This document shows, one piece after another, positions 27,631 to 35,718 of a DNA stretch of 64,000 nt. The notes under the pieces were generated by a model. The model saw nothing but the letters and a program-made list of their open reading frames with translations. It was not told the origin of the DNA and did no database searches. The stretch comes from Rosistilla ulvae (lineage in GTDB: Bacteria > Planctomycetota > Planctomycetia > Pirellulales > Pirellulaceae). A program made the translations under genes and the position numbers. The DNA lies in contig NZ_CP036261.1 of the NCBI RefSeq assembly GCF_007741475.1, forward strand, positions 6,325,798 to 6,389,797. The letters are read 5' to 3'. Positions within the stretch are counted from its first letter, which is position 1. Each line of letters opens with the position of its first letter.

Positions 27631-27967
27631 AAGAAGCGGATGCTCGCTTGCTGGTCGCTGGTTTCTTTTTGCGTTTGGCACGCAGGTTGCAACTATTCTC
27701 TTTCCAGATGGCGGTTGGGGAATGTCCAAGCCGATTTGAAAAATTTACAAATCGGATGGGTGCTAATTTCCTAACGATTCTCTGGGCTGAGAGGCCGGGA
27801 GAATCAAACGGGTTGGTAGTCAGGCCTGTACGGGGTTTGTAACGTTTACCGCCCGAATCGACATTTTTACATCGGCGTTGCGGACACGAAGCGGTTCGCC
27901 ACCCGAGATGTGAAAACTTTTCTGCTTATCTTTTCTAACTCAATTGCTTCGATGCAAAGGAGAGGCC

Positions 27968-29200
27968 ATGGACGGCACTCTGGTAATGGCTGGTGGTGCG
28001 CTCGCGTTGTCTGCTGCGGGTATCGCCGAATCTTGGTGGCACAACCACAACCTTCATAAGATCCCGGTACGGATTCATGTTAATGGGACGCGTGGGAAGT
28101 CGAGTGTTACGCGCTTAATTGCCGCGGGTTTGCGAGCTGGCGGAATTCGGACGTGTGCCAAGACAACCGGTACCGTGCCGCGGATGATCTTCCCCGACGG
28201 CAGCGAAGCATCGGTCTTTCGTCCCTCCCGAGCCAACGTGATCGAACAGCGACGGGTCGTCCGCGCGGCCGCTCGATTGGGAGCCGAAGCGCTGGTCGTC
28301 GAGTGCATGGCGCTGCAACCTCAGCTGCAATCGCTGTGTGAATTGCAGTTGATCCAATCGACTCACGGCGTGATCACCAACGCCCGCGCCGATCACTTGG
28401 ACGTGATGGGGCCCGACGTTCGCGGCGTCGCTCGCGCCCTGGCGGGGACGGTTCCTGTCGGCGGAACGATGTATACCGCCGAACAGCGGCAGATGCCGCG
28501 CGACGTGATCGCCGACGCGGCGAAGGACCGCGGATCGAAGATGGTTTCGATTCTGGACGACAGCGTCGCCGAGGTCACTTGGGATGAACTAGCCGGGTTT
28601 TCTCATATCGAACACCCCGACAACTTGGCTCTCGCGCTGCGGATCTGCAGCGATCTGGGAGTCGACCGCCAGACGGCGCTGCGAGGGATGTGGGCTGCCG
28701 ACGCCGATCCGGGCGTGATGCGACTGTATCGGATCGCCGATCCGGAGCGTGAGATGGTCTTTGTCAACGGATTCGCAGCGAACGATCCCGAATCGACCGG
28801 GCACAGCTGGAACACGTTGGTCGACCGCTACGAAAAGGTCGAGCGGCGGATCGCATTGTTCAATTGCCGCGAGGATCGGATCGATCGCTCGATTCAGTTG
28901 GCCGATGCCTGCGTTCGCTGGCGACCCGCCGACCATTACATCCTTTCGGGAACGGGAACCGAGACGTTTGCTCGCCGCGCGATCCAGAAAGGACTCTCCA
29001 AAGATCGATTGACCTGTGCGGAACATCAACCCGCGGCGCGGATCGTCGAATTGATGCAGGGCCAATCGGGGCGCAGTTCGATGGTCATGGGGATGGGGAA
29101 CATCGCCGGGCCTGGAATGGATCTGTTGAATTACTTCCAACAGGCCCAAGATTCGAATCGCTGTGAAACCCAAGAACCCCAACTGCAGGAGGCCGCGTAA
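27968..29200 (+). CDS. pgsB: Poly-gamma-glutamate synthase subunit PgsB (CapB)
   Basis: A 410-residue Mur-ligase-like amide ligase that activates glutamate with ATP in poly-gamma-glutamate synthesis. The ATG at 27968 has an AGGAG Shine-Dalgarno at 27959. An N-terminal membrane-proximal helix (MDGTLVMAGGALALSAAGIAESWW) precedes the P-loop HVNGTRGKSSVTRL (residues 38-50), TKTTGTVPRMI-like motif AKTTGTVPRMIFPDG, and the Mur-like MALQPQLQ and NARADHLDVMGP. It is the first gene of a three-gene unit, with pgsC beginning on its stop codon. Confidence 0.93.
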   Translation: MDGTLVMAGGALALSAAGIAESWWHNHNLHKIPVRIHVNGTRGKSSVTRLIAAGLRAGGIRTCAKTTGTVPRMIFPDGSEASVFRPSRANVIEQRRVVRAAARLGAEALVVECMALQPQLQSLCELQLIQSTHGVITNARADHLDVMGPDVRGVARALAGTVPVGGTMYTAEQRQMPRDVIADAAKDRGSKMVSILDDSVAEVTWDELAGFSHIEHPDNLALALRICSDLGVDRQTALRGMWAADADPGVMRLYRIADPEREMVFVNGFAANDPESTGHSWNTLVDRYEKVERRIALFNCREDRIDRSIQLADACVRWRPADHYILSGTGTETFARRAIQKGLSKDRLTCAEHQPAARIVELMQGQSGRSSMVMGMGNIAGPGMDLLNYFQQAQDSNRCETQEPQLQEAA

Positions 29201-29664
29201 TGGATGCCACTTTGCTTGCAATTGCTATCGGTTTGGTCGTCAGCCTGTTGGTGACCGAGGTCTTCGGTTTGAGTGTCGGCGGGATGATTGTCCCCGGATA
29301 CATCGCGATGTCGATGCATCATCCGGTCGCCGTGGTGATGACGATCGCCGCGGCGGTTGTGACCTGGGGAATCATTCGCCAGGTCTCCCGGTGGGTGATC
29401 TTGTACGGCCGCCGACGGGTCGTGTTGACGATGCTGTTTGGGTTTGTCGTCGGAACAATGTTCCGTTTGCTGGCGACAAGTCTGGCCGGAGTGCCGGCCG
29501 AAGAGGCGTTGAACCCCGTGGTGATGATCGGTTTCATCATCCCCGGCCTGATCGCGCTTTGGTTTGAACGCCAAGGATTTATTGAAACGCTGTCCCCGAT
29601 GATGTCGGCGGCGGTGTTGGTTCGTTTGACCTTGATCACCATCGGCGTGGAGAACTTCTCATGA
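29200..29664 (+). CDS. pgsC: Poly-gamma-glutamate synthase membrane subunit PgsC (CapC)
   Basis: A 154-residue integral membrane protein of length typical for CapC/PgsC (about 150). The ATG overlaps the pgsB stop by one base (TAATG). Four to five hydrophobic segments: LLAIAIGLVVSLLVTEVFGLSVGGMIVPGYIAM, VAVVMTIAAAVVTWGII, VLTMLFGFVVGTMF and VVMIGFIIPGLIALWF. The GLSVGGMIVPGYIA segment is the characteristic PgsC motif. It forms the membrane part of the synthase/exporter with PgsB. Confidence 0.93.
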   Translation: MDATLLAIAIGLVVSLLVTEVFGLSVGGMIVPGYIAMSMHHPVAVVMTIAAAVVTWGIIRQVSRWVILYGRRRVVLTMLFGFVVGTMFRLLATSLAGVPAEEALNPVVMIGFIIPGLIALWFERQGFIETLSPMMSAAVLVRLTLITIGVENFS

Positions 29665-30878
29665 ATCGGCAATCGTTCCTCAAGATGAATCGAACGCAAC
29701 CCTTCCAGGTGATGTATTGGCGTCCCAAGCAGATCTCGCGGCGGTGGCTGTGGGCCGGCATGCTCGCGTCGCTGGCCGGTTTGCTAGCTGTCGAGTTGTG
29801 GCCTCAGCAAGTCGCCGCGCCGTCGTCTGAATTAACAGCCGCTGCGGAAATGGCGGACGAAGCGCTCCGCCATATCAAGGATCTTCGGATCGCGCAGGGG
29901 CATCGGGCGTTGCCCAAGCTGGACCCGAGCGGATCGCATCTGATCGGCCCATCGATGTCGATGGTCACCAGTAAGCTAGGTTCTTTGGAATCGAAGCAGA
30001 CTTCGATCAACCCGAACCTCGCGGCAGTGGTCGTCCGCTGGTTGGAGCAGGCGGGCGTCGAGACAGGGGATTCGATCGCGATCGGGGCCAGCGGATCTTG
30101 GCCGGCGCTGAACATCGCGGTTTATGCCGCTGCCGAAACGCTGCAGCTGAAGCCGACGATCGTACTGTCGGTGGCATCGAGCCAATACGGCGCGAACTCC
30201 CCCGACATGATGTGGATCGATATGGAACGTCAACTCCGCGATGCCGGGATTTTTCCGGAGTCCTTCGCCGCGAAGAGCGCTTCGTTGGGAGGGCTGTTCG
30301 ACCGCGCGGCCGGGATGACCGAACCAACGCGTGAGATGTTGGAATTGGCTGCGACCCGCAACGGCATCCCCGTCTTGGACGTCGCCGACATCGAAGATTC
30401 GGTTGGTCAGCGGATGGAGATCTATCAAAACGCCAGCTCCGATCAACCGTATGCCGCCTACATCAATGTTGGTGGCGGATCAGCTTCGATCGGCGGCACC
30501 GCCGGGAACGCCTGTTTCAGCGCTGGCGTGCATCGATCGACTCCAAGCGATCAAGAGGTCCCCGACTGTGTCGCTTCGCGAATGCTCACCCAAGGCATCC
30601 CGATTGTAAACGTCGTCGATGCAAAACAGATCGCGGAGTCCTACGGATTGGCGATCGCCCCGGCACAGATGCCGCGCGTCGGCCAGGGCTCGCTCTTCAG
30701 CCACATGACATACCGCCGCCCGTTGGCAGCGGCATTGATCTGCATGACTTGGGTTTGGATGTCGGTCACGGTCTTTCCACGCTGGTACCTGCGGACGGTA
30801 CTCAAGCTGCGACGCTTGGTCCGCCGTCCCAATGCATCGACTAACGCTCTGCCAAAACAGGTGGAATGGATGGTGTAG
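29661..30878 (+). CDS. pgsW: Poly-gamma-glutamate system protein PgsW
   Basis: A 405-residue protein whose ATG overlaps the pgsC stop (ATGA). An N-terminal transmembrane helix (WLWAGMLASLAGLLAVELWP, about 29-48) and one near the C-terminus (AAALICMTWVWMSVTVFP) enclose an extracytoplasmic domain with GDSIAIGASGSWPALNIAVYAAAE, LSVASSQYGAN and INVGGGSASIGG. This matches the poly-gamma-glutamate system protein family found with pgsBC in organisms lacking PgsA, such as Leptospira and Fusobacterium; that comparison is from memory. The role is presumably polymer export or release. Confidence 0.85.
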   Translation: MNRQSFLKMNRTQPFQVMYWRPKQISRRWLWAGMLASLAGLLAVELWPQQVAAPSSELTAAAEMADEALRHIKDLRIAQGHRALPKLDPSGSHLIGPSMSMVTSKLGSLESKQTSINPNLAAVVVRWLEQAGVETGDSIAIGASGSWPALNIAVYAAAETLQLKPTIVLSVASSQYGANSPDMMWIDMERQLRDAGIFPESFAAKSASLGGLFDRAAGMTEPTREMLELAATRNGIPVLDVADIEDSVGQRMEIYQNASSDQPYAAYINVGGGSASIGGTAGNACFSAGVHRSTPSDQEVPDCVASRMLTQGIPIVNVVDAKQIAESYGLAIAPAQMPRVGQGSLFSHMTYRRPLAAALICMTWVWMSVTVFPRWYLRTVLKLRRLVRRPNASTNALPKQVEWMV

Positions 30879-30899
30879 GGGGGAGTGCCCGCGAAAACC

Positions 30900-30990
30900 A
30901 TGATAGGTAGAGGTATCTGTCGCCCCTACCGGGGCTGCCGTCGGATGACGCTTCGAAAGTTCCTGCGGCTGGCGCCGCAGGCTTTATGCG
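30900..30990 (-). repeat. Inverted copy of the 17.5-kb intergenic repeat
   Basis: The 29 nt at 30962-30990 are the exact reverse complement of 17832-17860. The flanking part resembles the 17860-17916 segment in the same relative order (a GTATCTGTCGCC block, then GGCT, then the palindrome). This shows the element is dispersed in the genome in both orientations. Confidence 0.82.
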
Positions 30991-31023
30991 GCCGCCGCCT
31001 CTGCGGCTACACTGCCAGCCGGG

Positions 31024-31135
31024 CGCTAGGAGTATCAATCCCCACACCGAAGCGGGCGGCTGGCGCCTCCGCGGCGAGCCTACCGGTTGGACGCCAGGAG
31101 AATCGATCAATACACCGAGGCGGGTGGCTCGCGCC
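31024..31135. repeat. Two imperfect direct repeats of about 44 bp
   Basis: Segments 31024-31067 and 31092-31135 share the order CGC.AGGAG.ATC.AT..ACACCGA.GCGGG.GGCT.GCGCC with a period near 68 bp. They appear to be decayed direct repeats next to the dispersed element. Confidence 0.55.
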
Positions 31136-31211
31136 AGGTGACGGATTCAACTCGGGGAACTGAGTCGAATCGGTGCCAATGCGGAGAGCGCCGAAGCGAA
31201 ACTCATCAAGC

Positions 31212-31249
31212 GAAAAAAGGATGCGTTCCAAATTAGCTGGAACGCACCC
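31212..31249 (-). terminator. Intrinsic terminator downstream of rplL
   Basis: On the minus strand a 12-bp stem (31238-31249 with 31219-31230, one G-T pair) and a 7-nt loop are followed directly by six U residues at 31218-31213. It ends the secE-to-rplL transcript about 70 bp past the rplL stop. Confidence 0.9.
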
Positions 31250-31317
31250 TCTTCTATATTAGATGTCGGTCGAACGAACGCGGCGAACCGCGATTGTGAC
31301 GACGCTGGTTGGGCGAA

Positions 31318-31725
31318 CTATTTCAATTCGACGCTACCGCCAGCTTCTTCGACTTCTGCCTTGACCTTCTCGGCATCTTCCTTCGAGACGGCTTCTTTCA
31401 GAGTTGCAGGGCAGCTCTCGACCATCTTCTTGGCGTCCATCAGCGAAGCGCCGGTCAGGTTCTTAACAACCTTAACGACGTTCAACTTCTTGTCGCCGAA
31501 TCCGGTCAGAACGACGTCGAATTCAGTCTTCTCTGCTTCAGCAGCAGGACCGTCGGTTGGAGCAGCCATCATGACAGCGCCACCACCGGAAGCTGGCTCG
31601 ATGCCGTGCTCGTCCTTCAGGTAATCGCTCAATTCTTTGGCTTGCTTGAGGGTCAGTTGAGCGATCTTATCGCCCATTTCTTTAGTTTCGGCGCTGACTT
31701 CAGCTACTGCGGTGTCTTCCGACAT
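31318..31725 (-). CDS. rplL: 50S ribosomal protein L7/L12
   Basis: A 135-residue stalk protein of the large ribosomal subunit, which recruits elongation factors. The N-terminal dimerisation domain contains KIAQLTLKQAKELSDYLKDEHGIEP, then an Ala/Pro-rich hinge, and the C-terminal domain has EKTEFDVVLTGFGDKKLNVVKVVKNLTGASLMDAKKMVESCPATLKEAVSKEDAEKVKAEVEEAGGSVELK. It is the last gene of the ribosomal string here and is followed by a strong terminator rather than rpoB. Confidence 0.98.
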   Translation of the reverse strand: MSEDTAVAEVSAETKEMGDKIAQLTLKQAKELSDYLKDEHGIEPASGGGAVMMAAPTDGPAAEAEKTEFDVVLTGFGDKKLNVVKVVKNLTGASLMDAKKMVESCPATLKEAVSKEDAEKVKAEVEEAGGSVELK

Positions 31726-31919
31726 GGGTATTCTTTCCTATTCAAAAAGGCGGATGAATTGTGAGACGAGCACCATCAAATGCCCGCCTTTTCAACCTCC
31801 CACAACACCGCCTCGCGACGGGTGAGGTACACAACGTAAGGGTTATTTAAAACAGACACCCGGTAGGTGGCTGGGTTACTTTCCTGCGGGATCGCGTTGA
31901 TGGCATCCCGGACCAAACC

Positions 31920-31945
31920 GCGAAGGCCTCGTCAAAGGCCGTCGC
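31920..31945 (-). promoter_or_regulatory. Hairpin in the long rplJ-rplL spacer
   Basis: The spacer between rplJ and rplL is 227 nt, long compared with the short spacers usual in this operon. Eight nt after the rplJ stop there is a hairpin: GCGA/TCGC and GGCCT/AGGCC stems with one internal mismatch. It lacks a U-tract, so it may be an attenuator, an RNase site or a stability element allowing excess L7/L12 expression. Confidence 0.45.
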
Positions 31946-31952
31946 AATACGA

Positions 31953-32477
31953 CTACTCTTCCTCTTCGGAAATCTTCTTGATTTGGCCGTTGAGCGTCTT
32001 GCCAGGGCCAAGCAAAGCGGCGGACAGGTTTGCACCTGGGCCGAGGATTTGGCCGACAAGCATCGAGATCTGCTCTTCGCGACTCGGCCACTTGCTGACT
32101 GCTTTGAGCCCATCGGGGTCCAACGCTTCGCCGTCCATCACGCCGCCGGTGGCGACGAACTTTCCGAACTTCTCGCTATCTTTGTCTAGCCGAACGACTT
32201 CTTTGACGAGCGAGATGAAATCGCTGCCGCCGAAGCAAACGGCCAACGAACCGGCCGCACCTTCGAACATCGGGCTCAAGGAGGTGCCCTCGGTAGCCTT
32301 GCGAGCCAAGGAGTTTTTGATCACCAACATGGAGATCTCTTTCTGCCTCAGTTCGGCGCGAAGCTCGCACGTCGTGTTGGCGTCCATCCCAACCGTACTT
32401 ACGATCACTGCGTCCTCGACACCATCAAGACGATTCTTGATGTCGCGAGTTACTAATTCTTTGACGAACTTACTCAT
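31953..32477 (-). CDS. rplJ: 50S ribosomal protein L10
   Basis: A 174-residue protein that anchors L7/L12 to the ribosome. Signatures: MSKFVKELVTRDIKNRLDGVEDAVIVSTVGMDANTTCELRAELRQKEISMLVIKNSLARKA in the rRNA-binding domain, then the DFISLVKEVVRLDKDSEKFGK segment and a C-terminal SREEQISMLVGQILGPGANLSAALLGPGKTLNGQIKKI helix that binds L7/L12 dimers. The length is typical for the family. It is placed between rplA and rplL as in most bacteria. Confidence 0.96.
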   Translation of the reverse strand: MSKFVKELVTRDIKNRLDGVEDAVIVSTVGMDANTTCELRAELRQKEISMLVIKNSLARKATEGTSLSPMFEGAAGSLAVCFGGSDFISLVKEVVRLDKDSEKFGKFVATGGVMDGEALDPDGLKAVSKWPSREEQISMLVGQILGPGANLSAALLGPGKTLNGQIKKISEEEE

Positions 32478-32599
32478 ATTTCTGTCTCACTTGCAGCTTG
32501 GGCACCACCGAAGCGGTATCACAAACCGGATTGCGAATTTTATATTTGACGCATCCAAAGCCCTACGCTCTGGAAGACCAATCGTGTGTCGATTGCGAA

Positions 32600-33277
32600 T
32601 TAACCGGCTACGCGAACGCTAGGGCTCATCGTCGCGGCAATTGCAATCCCTTTCAGATAGGTCCCTTTGACCGATTGTGGCTTCATACCCACAACCAGAT
32701 CGATGAACGCCTGAATGTTTTCGGACAGCTTGTCGGCTTCAAAGCTCAACTTTCCAACAACCGCGTGAACGTTGCCGCCCTTGTCGTTGCGGAATTCGAC
32801 CTTACCCGCTTTGTATTCGGCGACAACTTTCCCGGCATCGGGGGTGACGGTTCCGGCGCGAGGGGCAGGCATCAAACCGCGAGGTCCGAGGACGCGCCCC
32901 AGTGGTCCCACAACACCCATCATGTCGGGAGTCGCAATGCAGACGTCGAAATCGGTCCAACCATCCTTAATTCGCTTCGCCAAGTCTTCTTGTCCGACTT
33001 CATCGGCACCGGCAGCTTTGGCAGCTTCAGCCGCTTCGCCCTTGGCGAAAACGACAACGCGTTGCGTACGGCCGATACCATGAGGCAGGACCAGGCTGCC
33101 GCGAATGATCTGATCGGCTTGGTTCGGATCGATACCGAGCCGCATGTGAATTTCGACCGTCTGATCGAACTTCGTTGTGTTGAATTCTTTCAGCGAGACA
33201 ACTGCCTCGCTCAGTGGCTTTGGTTCCGCCGACGCTTTGGCGGCCATCGCACGATAACGCTTTGATTGCTGTGGCAT
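32600..33277 (-). CDS. rplA: 50S ribosomal protein L1
   Basis: A 225-residue L1 protein, starting at the ATG at 33277 ([11 protein letters not shown]); 11 upstream codons are unlikely. Signatures: [78 protein letters not shown], and the C-terminal [27 protein letters not shown]. It binds 23S rRNA at the L1 stalk and in many bacteria represses the rplKA mRNA. Confidence 0.97.
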   Translation of the reverse strand: MPQQSKRYRAMAAKASAEPKPLSEAVVSLKEFNTTKFDQTVEIHMRLGIDPNQADQIIRGSLVLPHGIGRTQRVVVFAKGEAAEAAKAAGADEVGQEDLAKRIKDGWTDFDVCIATPDMMGVVGPLGRVLGPRGLMPAPRAGTVTPDAGKVVAEYKAGKVEFRNDKGGNVHAVVGKLSFEADKLSENIQAFIDLVVGMKPQSVKGTYLKGIAIAATMSPSVRVAG

Positions 33278-33395
33278 ATTTGGTTTATTCCTTGAGTGTC
33301 CATGGTTCATGGTCGCGTGATTGATTCGCGACCGCTGGCAGACGGCACTTCGCGGAACACCGCAAAGCTGAATGCCGGGGTCACAATGGTGCGAC

Positions 33396-33821
33396 TTAAC
33401 CTACGACGTCGATTCCCATGCTTCGCGCGGTCCCTTCGATCATGCGGATCGCATGTTCGATGTCACGTGCGTTGAGATCGGCCATCTTCTTTTCGGCGAT
33501 CTCTTGGCATTGAGCGCGAGAGACGGTTGCGACCTTGTCTTTATGAGGCTCACCGGAACCTTTGGCGATTCCAGCAGTCTGCTTCAACAAAGATGCCGCG
33601 GGTGGGCTCTTTGTGACAAAGTCGAAGCTGCGATCGTTGTATACAGAAACGATCACCGGGATCGGGGTACCTGCGTACTCCTTGGTGCGATCATTAAACG
33701 CTTGAACGAACTGCCCAAGGTTTACACCAAACTTACCAAGCGACGTACCCACGGGAGGTGCGGGAGTCGCTTGTCCACCAGGCACTTGGAATTTAGCCTG
33801 GCCAACAAGTTGCTTTGCCAT
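33396..33821 (-). CDS. rplK: 50S ribosomal protein L11
   Basis: A 141-residue protein (usual length 141-142). Signatures: [67 protein letters not shown], and the C-terminal [29 protein letters not shown]. It binds the GTPase-centre 23S rRNA. It sits between nusG and rplA in the conserved order. Confidence 0.98.
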   Translation of the reverse strand: MAKQLVGQAKFQVPGGQATPAPPVGTSLGKFGVNLGQFVQAFNDRTKEYAGTPIPVIVSVYNDRSFDFVTKSPPAASLLKQTAGIAKGSGEPHKDKVATVSRAQCQEIAEKKMADLNARDIEHAIRMIEGTARSMGIDVVG

Positions 33822-33990
33822 TTCTATTGTCTACTTTCTCGAGGCGGTCAATCGCGGCTGTACTCGGTTTACGTCACCGACTTCAACCTGCCGCCAGGAA
33901 TGTCTTTCTATGGGATCTGACCACGCCAACCGAACATCGTTGGAGCGAGAACGCTCCCATCGGCGACGTACACAAATCTGCGAGCGGATA

Positions 33991-34797
33991 CTAGAGCGGT
34001 TCGACCTGCCAATGGTCAAGCTCTACTGGCACGGATCGGCCAAAAATATTGATATTAACTGAGATGCGACCGTTTGCCTCATCCAGTTTTTCAACTTCGC
34101 CTTCTTGGTTCTGGAAGTTTCCTTCCTTGACCCGTACCCGCTCGCCGACTTTAAACGGTATCGACGTCTTGAGCTGCTTCTCGCCATCTTCACCATCTTG
34201 ATTCGAGGTGATCACTCGCTCGACTTCGGCGGGGTCCATCGGAGCAGGCTTGCCCGCGGTTCCCGTGAAATCGCTGACGCCGGTGGTGTCGCGAATCAAG
34301 AACCAGGTGTCGTCATTGACGTGCATGTAGATCATCAAGTAGCCCGGGTAGAGCTTGCGTTTGACAATCTTGCGTTTGCCGCTGCGGTTGAATTCGACGA
34401 TGTCTTCGGTTGGCACCAAGACTTCGCCAAAATAGCCTTCCATGCCCGACATGTTGATCTGTTTGATGATCGCGTCGCGGACGGTCTCTTCGCGATTGAA
34501 GGCGACCTTCAGGATGTACCATTCTTTGGGGGCTTCTTCAGCGTCGAGAATTTCTTCTTCGACCTCGACCTCTGGCTTTTTGATCCGCCGCGTCGGCGGT
34601 TCAAAATCATCTTCCAGGATCGGATCGACTGCCGGTTCGGTCGCCGCGTTCGTTTTATCGACAGCTTCGCCCGAGGCGAGTTCTTCCGTTACGCTGACCT
34701 CGGATTTCCGGGGCGTATCGGCTGAGCCTTCTGCGTTTTCGGGGTTCGCAGCGGTATCGAGTTGTTCGTCCTGTTCGCGTTTGTCTTCGCCGTCCAC
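33991..34797 (-). CDS. nusG: Transcription termination/antitermination factor NusG with acidic N-terminal extension
   Basis: A 268-residue protein. Residues 1-90 are an acidic low-complexity extension (Asp/Glu/Ala/Pro rich, EVEVEEEILDAEEAPK) not present in the usual 180-residue NusG. The NGN domain starts at WYILKVAFNREETVRDAI (about 93) and includes KRKLYPGYLMIYMHVNDDTWFLIRDT; the KOW domain is FKVGERVRVKEGNFQNQEGEVEKLDEANGRISVNINIFGRSVPVELDHWQVEPL. It binds RNA polymerase clamp and links it to Rho or ribosomal S10. It is downstream of secE. Confidence 0.95.
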   Translation of the reverse strand: MDGEDKREQDEQLDTAANPENAEGSADTPRKSEVSVTEELASGEAVDKTNAATEPAVDPILEDDFEPPTRRIKKPEVEVEEEILDAEEAPKEWYILKVAFNREETVRDAIIKQINMSGMEGYFGEVLVPTEDIVEFNRSGKRKIVKRKLYPGYLMIYMHVNDDTWFLIRDTTGVSDFTGTAGKPAPMDPAEVERVITSNQDGEDGEKQLKTSIPFKVGERVRVKEGNFQNQEGEVEKLDEANGRISVNINIFGRSVPVELDHWQVEPL

Positions 34798-34865
34798 CGC
34801 AGTTCAGCCTTTCTTATTAGCCCCAGGCTATTTCGCCTGGAGCTCTATCTATGTTTGCAATTTCG

Positions 34866-35312
34866 TTAAGCGGCAACGCCGATAAATTCGAAAATTGCCC
34901 GCCAGATGATGTCGAAGGTAAACAGCGACATCGCCAGGAAAAAAATCGTGAAGATCACGACGATCGACGCGCGAACCAGTTCCGCCTTGCTAGGCCAGGA
35001 AACCTTATTCATTTCCGCTTCGACAGCGATCAGGAAGTCGGCAAACCGGGGCCAGTTGACCAGGCGGAATGCGATCCAGAATCCAAGCAAGCAAGCGACT
35101 CCTGGAATCGCAAGTTCAAGCATCGCAGACTCTTCGTTGAAGAATCCAGTCAGGGAATCGTAGAGGCTTTTGCAGCCTAGGGCGACGATTACCCAGAACG
35201 CCAGGCAGGTCATCTGCCGGACTAATCGGCCCTGATTGCGTTTATAAACCTGGCCTTTGAACAGTTCAGGCAACAACGGGGCGGTTGAATTTCCGGCTAC
35301 TTCCGTGGACAT
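34866..35312 (-). CDS. secE: Protein translocase subunit SecE
   Basis: A 148-residue SecE with three predicted helices: MTCLAFWVIVALGCKSLYDSL (about 33-54), LELAIPGVACLLGFWIAFRLV (about 66-85) and ASIVVIFTIFFLAMSLFTFDIIW (about 113-136). The conserved amphipathic hinge, EAEMNKVSWPSKAEL (about 98-112), is the SecE signature. It is a core component of the SecYEG channel. It follows tRNA-Trp and precedes nusG, the usual arrangement. No rpmG is found before it. Confidence 0.92.
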   Translation of the reverse strand: MSTEVAGNSTAPLLPELFKGQVYKRNQGRLVRQMTCLAFWVIVALGCKSLYDSLTGFFNEESAMLELAIPGVACLLGFWIAFRLVNWPRFADFLIAVEAEMNKVSWPSKAELVRASIVVIFTIFFLAMSLFTFDIIWRAIFEFIGVAA

Positions 35313-35499
35313 CCGGGCGAACTCCCGACGAATCGTGTATCGATGTTTTTTTCTTTTCGGCTGTGACTACGTCTGCCACCGCGCTACCAATCAATAGACA
35401 AGTCAAGCTGCAAAGCTTGCAAGCCAAGGTCGCTGCGACATCTGGCGGCCCCGAATCGCTGGCCGCGTTGCAGTCTTTCACCTTTAAAGCAAGTGCTAG

Positions 35500-35573
35500 C
35501 AGGGGAGGCGGGACTTGAACTCGCAACCCCTGGTTTTGGAAACCAGTGCTCTAACCAATTGAGCTACTCCCCT
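35500..35573 (-). tRNA. tRNA-Trp (CCA)
   Basis: Minus-strand cloverleaf: acceptor AGGGGAG/CTCCCCT, D-arm GCTC..GAGC, anticodon stem CTGGT/ACCAG with loop TTCCAAA (anticodon CCA), T-arm GCGAG-TTCAAGT-CCCGC with one mismatch. It lies between tuf and secE, as in many bacteria. Confidence 0.95.
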
Positions 35574-35610
35574 AGCAATGCAGACCGGGGCTTCGAAAAG
35601 CGGTCCACAT

Positions 35611-35657
35611 AAAACTAAGTGGCAACGGCGATGGTTTGGCATCGCATTGCCACTTAG
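35611..35657 (-). terminator. Terminator downstream of tuf
   Basis: On the minus strand an extended stem (outer arms CTAAGTGGCAA and TTGCCACTTAG, plus inner GCGATG/CATCGC pairs) is followed by TTTTA. It ends about 60 bp past the tuf stop and separates tuf from tRNA-Trp. Confidence 0.8.
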
Positions 35658-35718
35658 CATGATCTTCATTTATCGCTCACACGTCAACCAGTTGGCTTTG
35701 TGATTGCGACTTGCCGAA

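Larger units (their letters stand above)
27430..27967. other. Intergenic region with GC hairpins between DUF1501 and pgsB
   Basis: About 540 bp with no credible gene. A 9-bp hairpin lies at 27461-27481 shortly after the DUF1501 stop and is a candidate terminator without U-tract. The region 27549-27630 holds repeated GGCCTCCGGCC blocks (27551-27561 and 27619-27629) around a CCGGAGGC..GCCTCCGG hairpin (27586-27605), a common type of planctomycete intergenic palindrome. The last 250 bp are AT-richer and should include the pgs promoter. Confidence 0.65.
30879..31211. other. Intergenic region with repeat copies between pgsW and the rplL terminator
   Basis: No gene recognised. It lies at the convergence of pgsW and rplL. 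It contains a dispersed repeat copy (30900-30990) and two imperfect direct repeats (31024-31067, 31092-31135). No rpoB reading frame begins here. Confidence 0.6.

Noticed and set aside
35313-35499. rpmG (L33) between tRNA-Trp and secE
   Set aside because: No frame with L33 motifs (CxxC or MR..I.L.C) is present.
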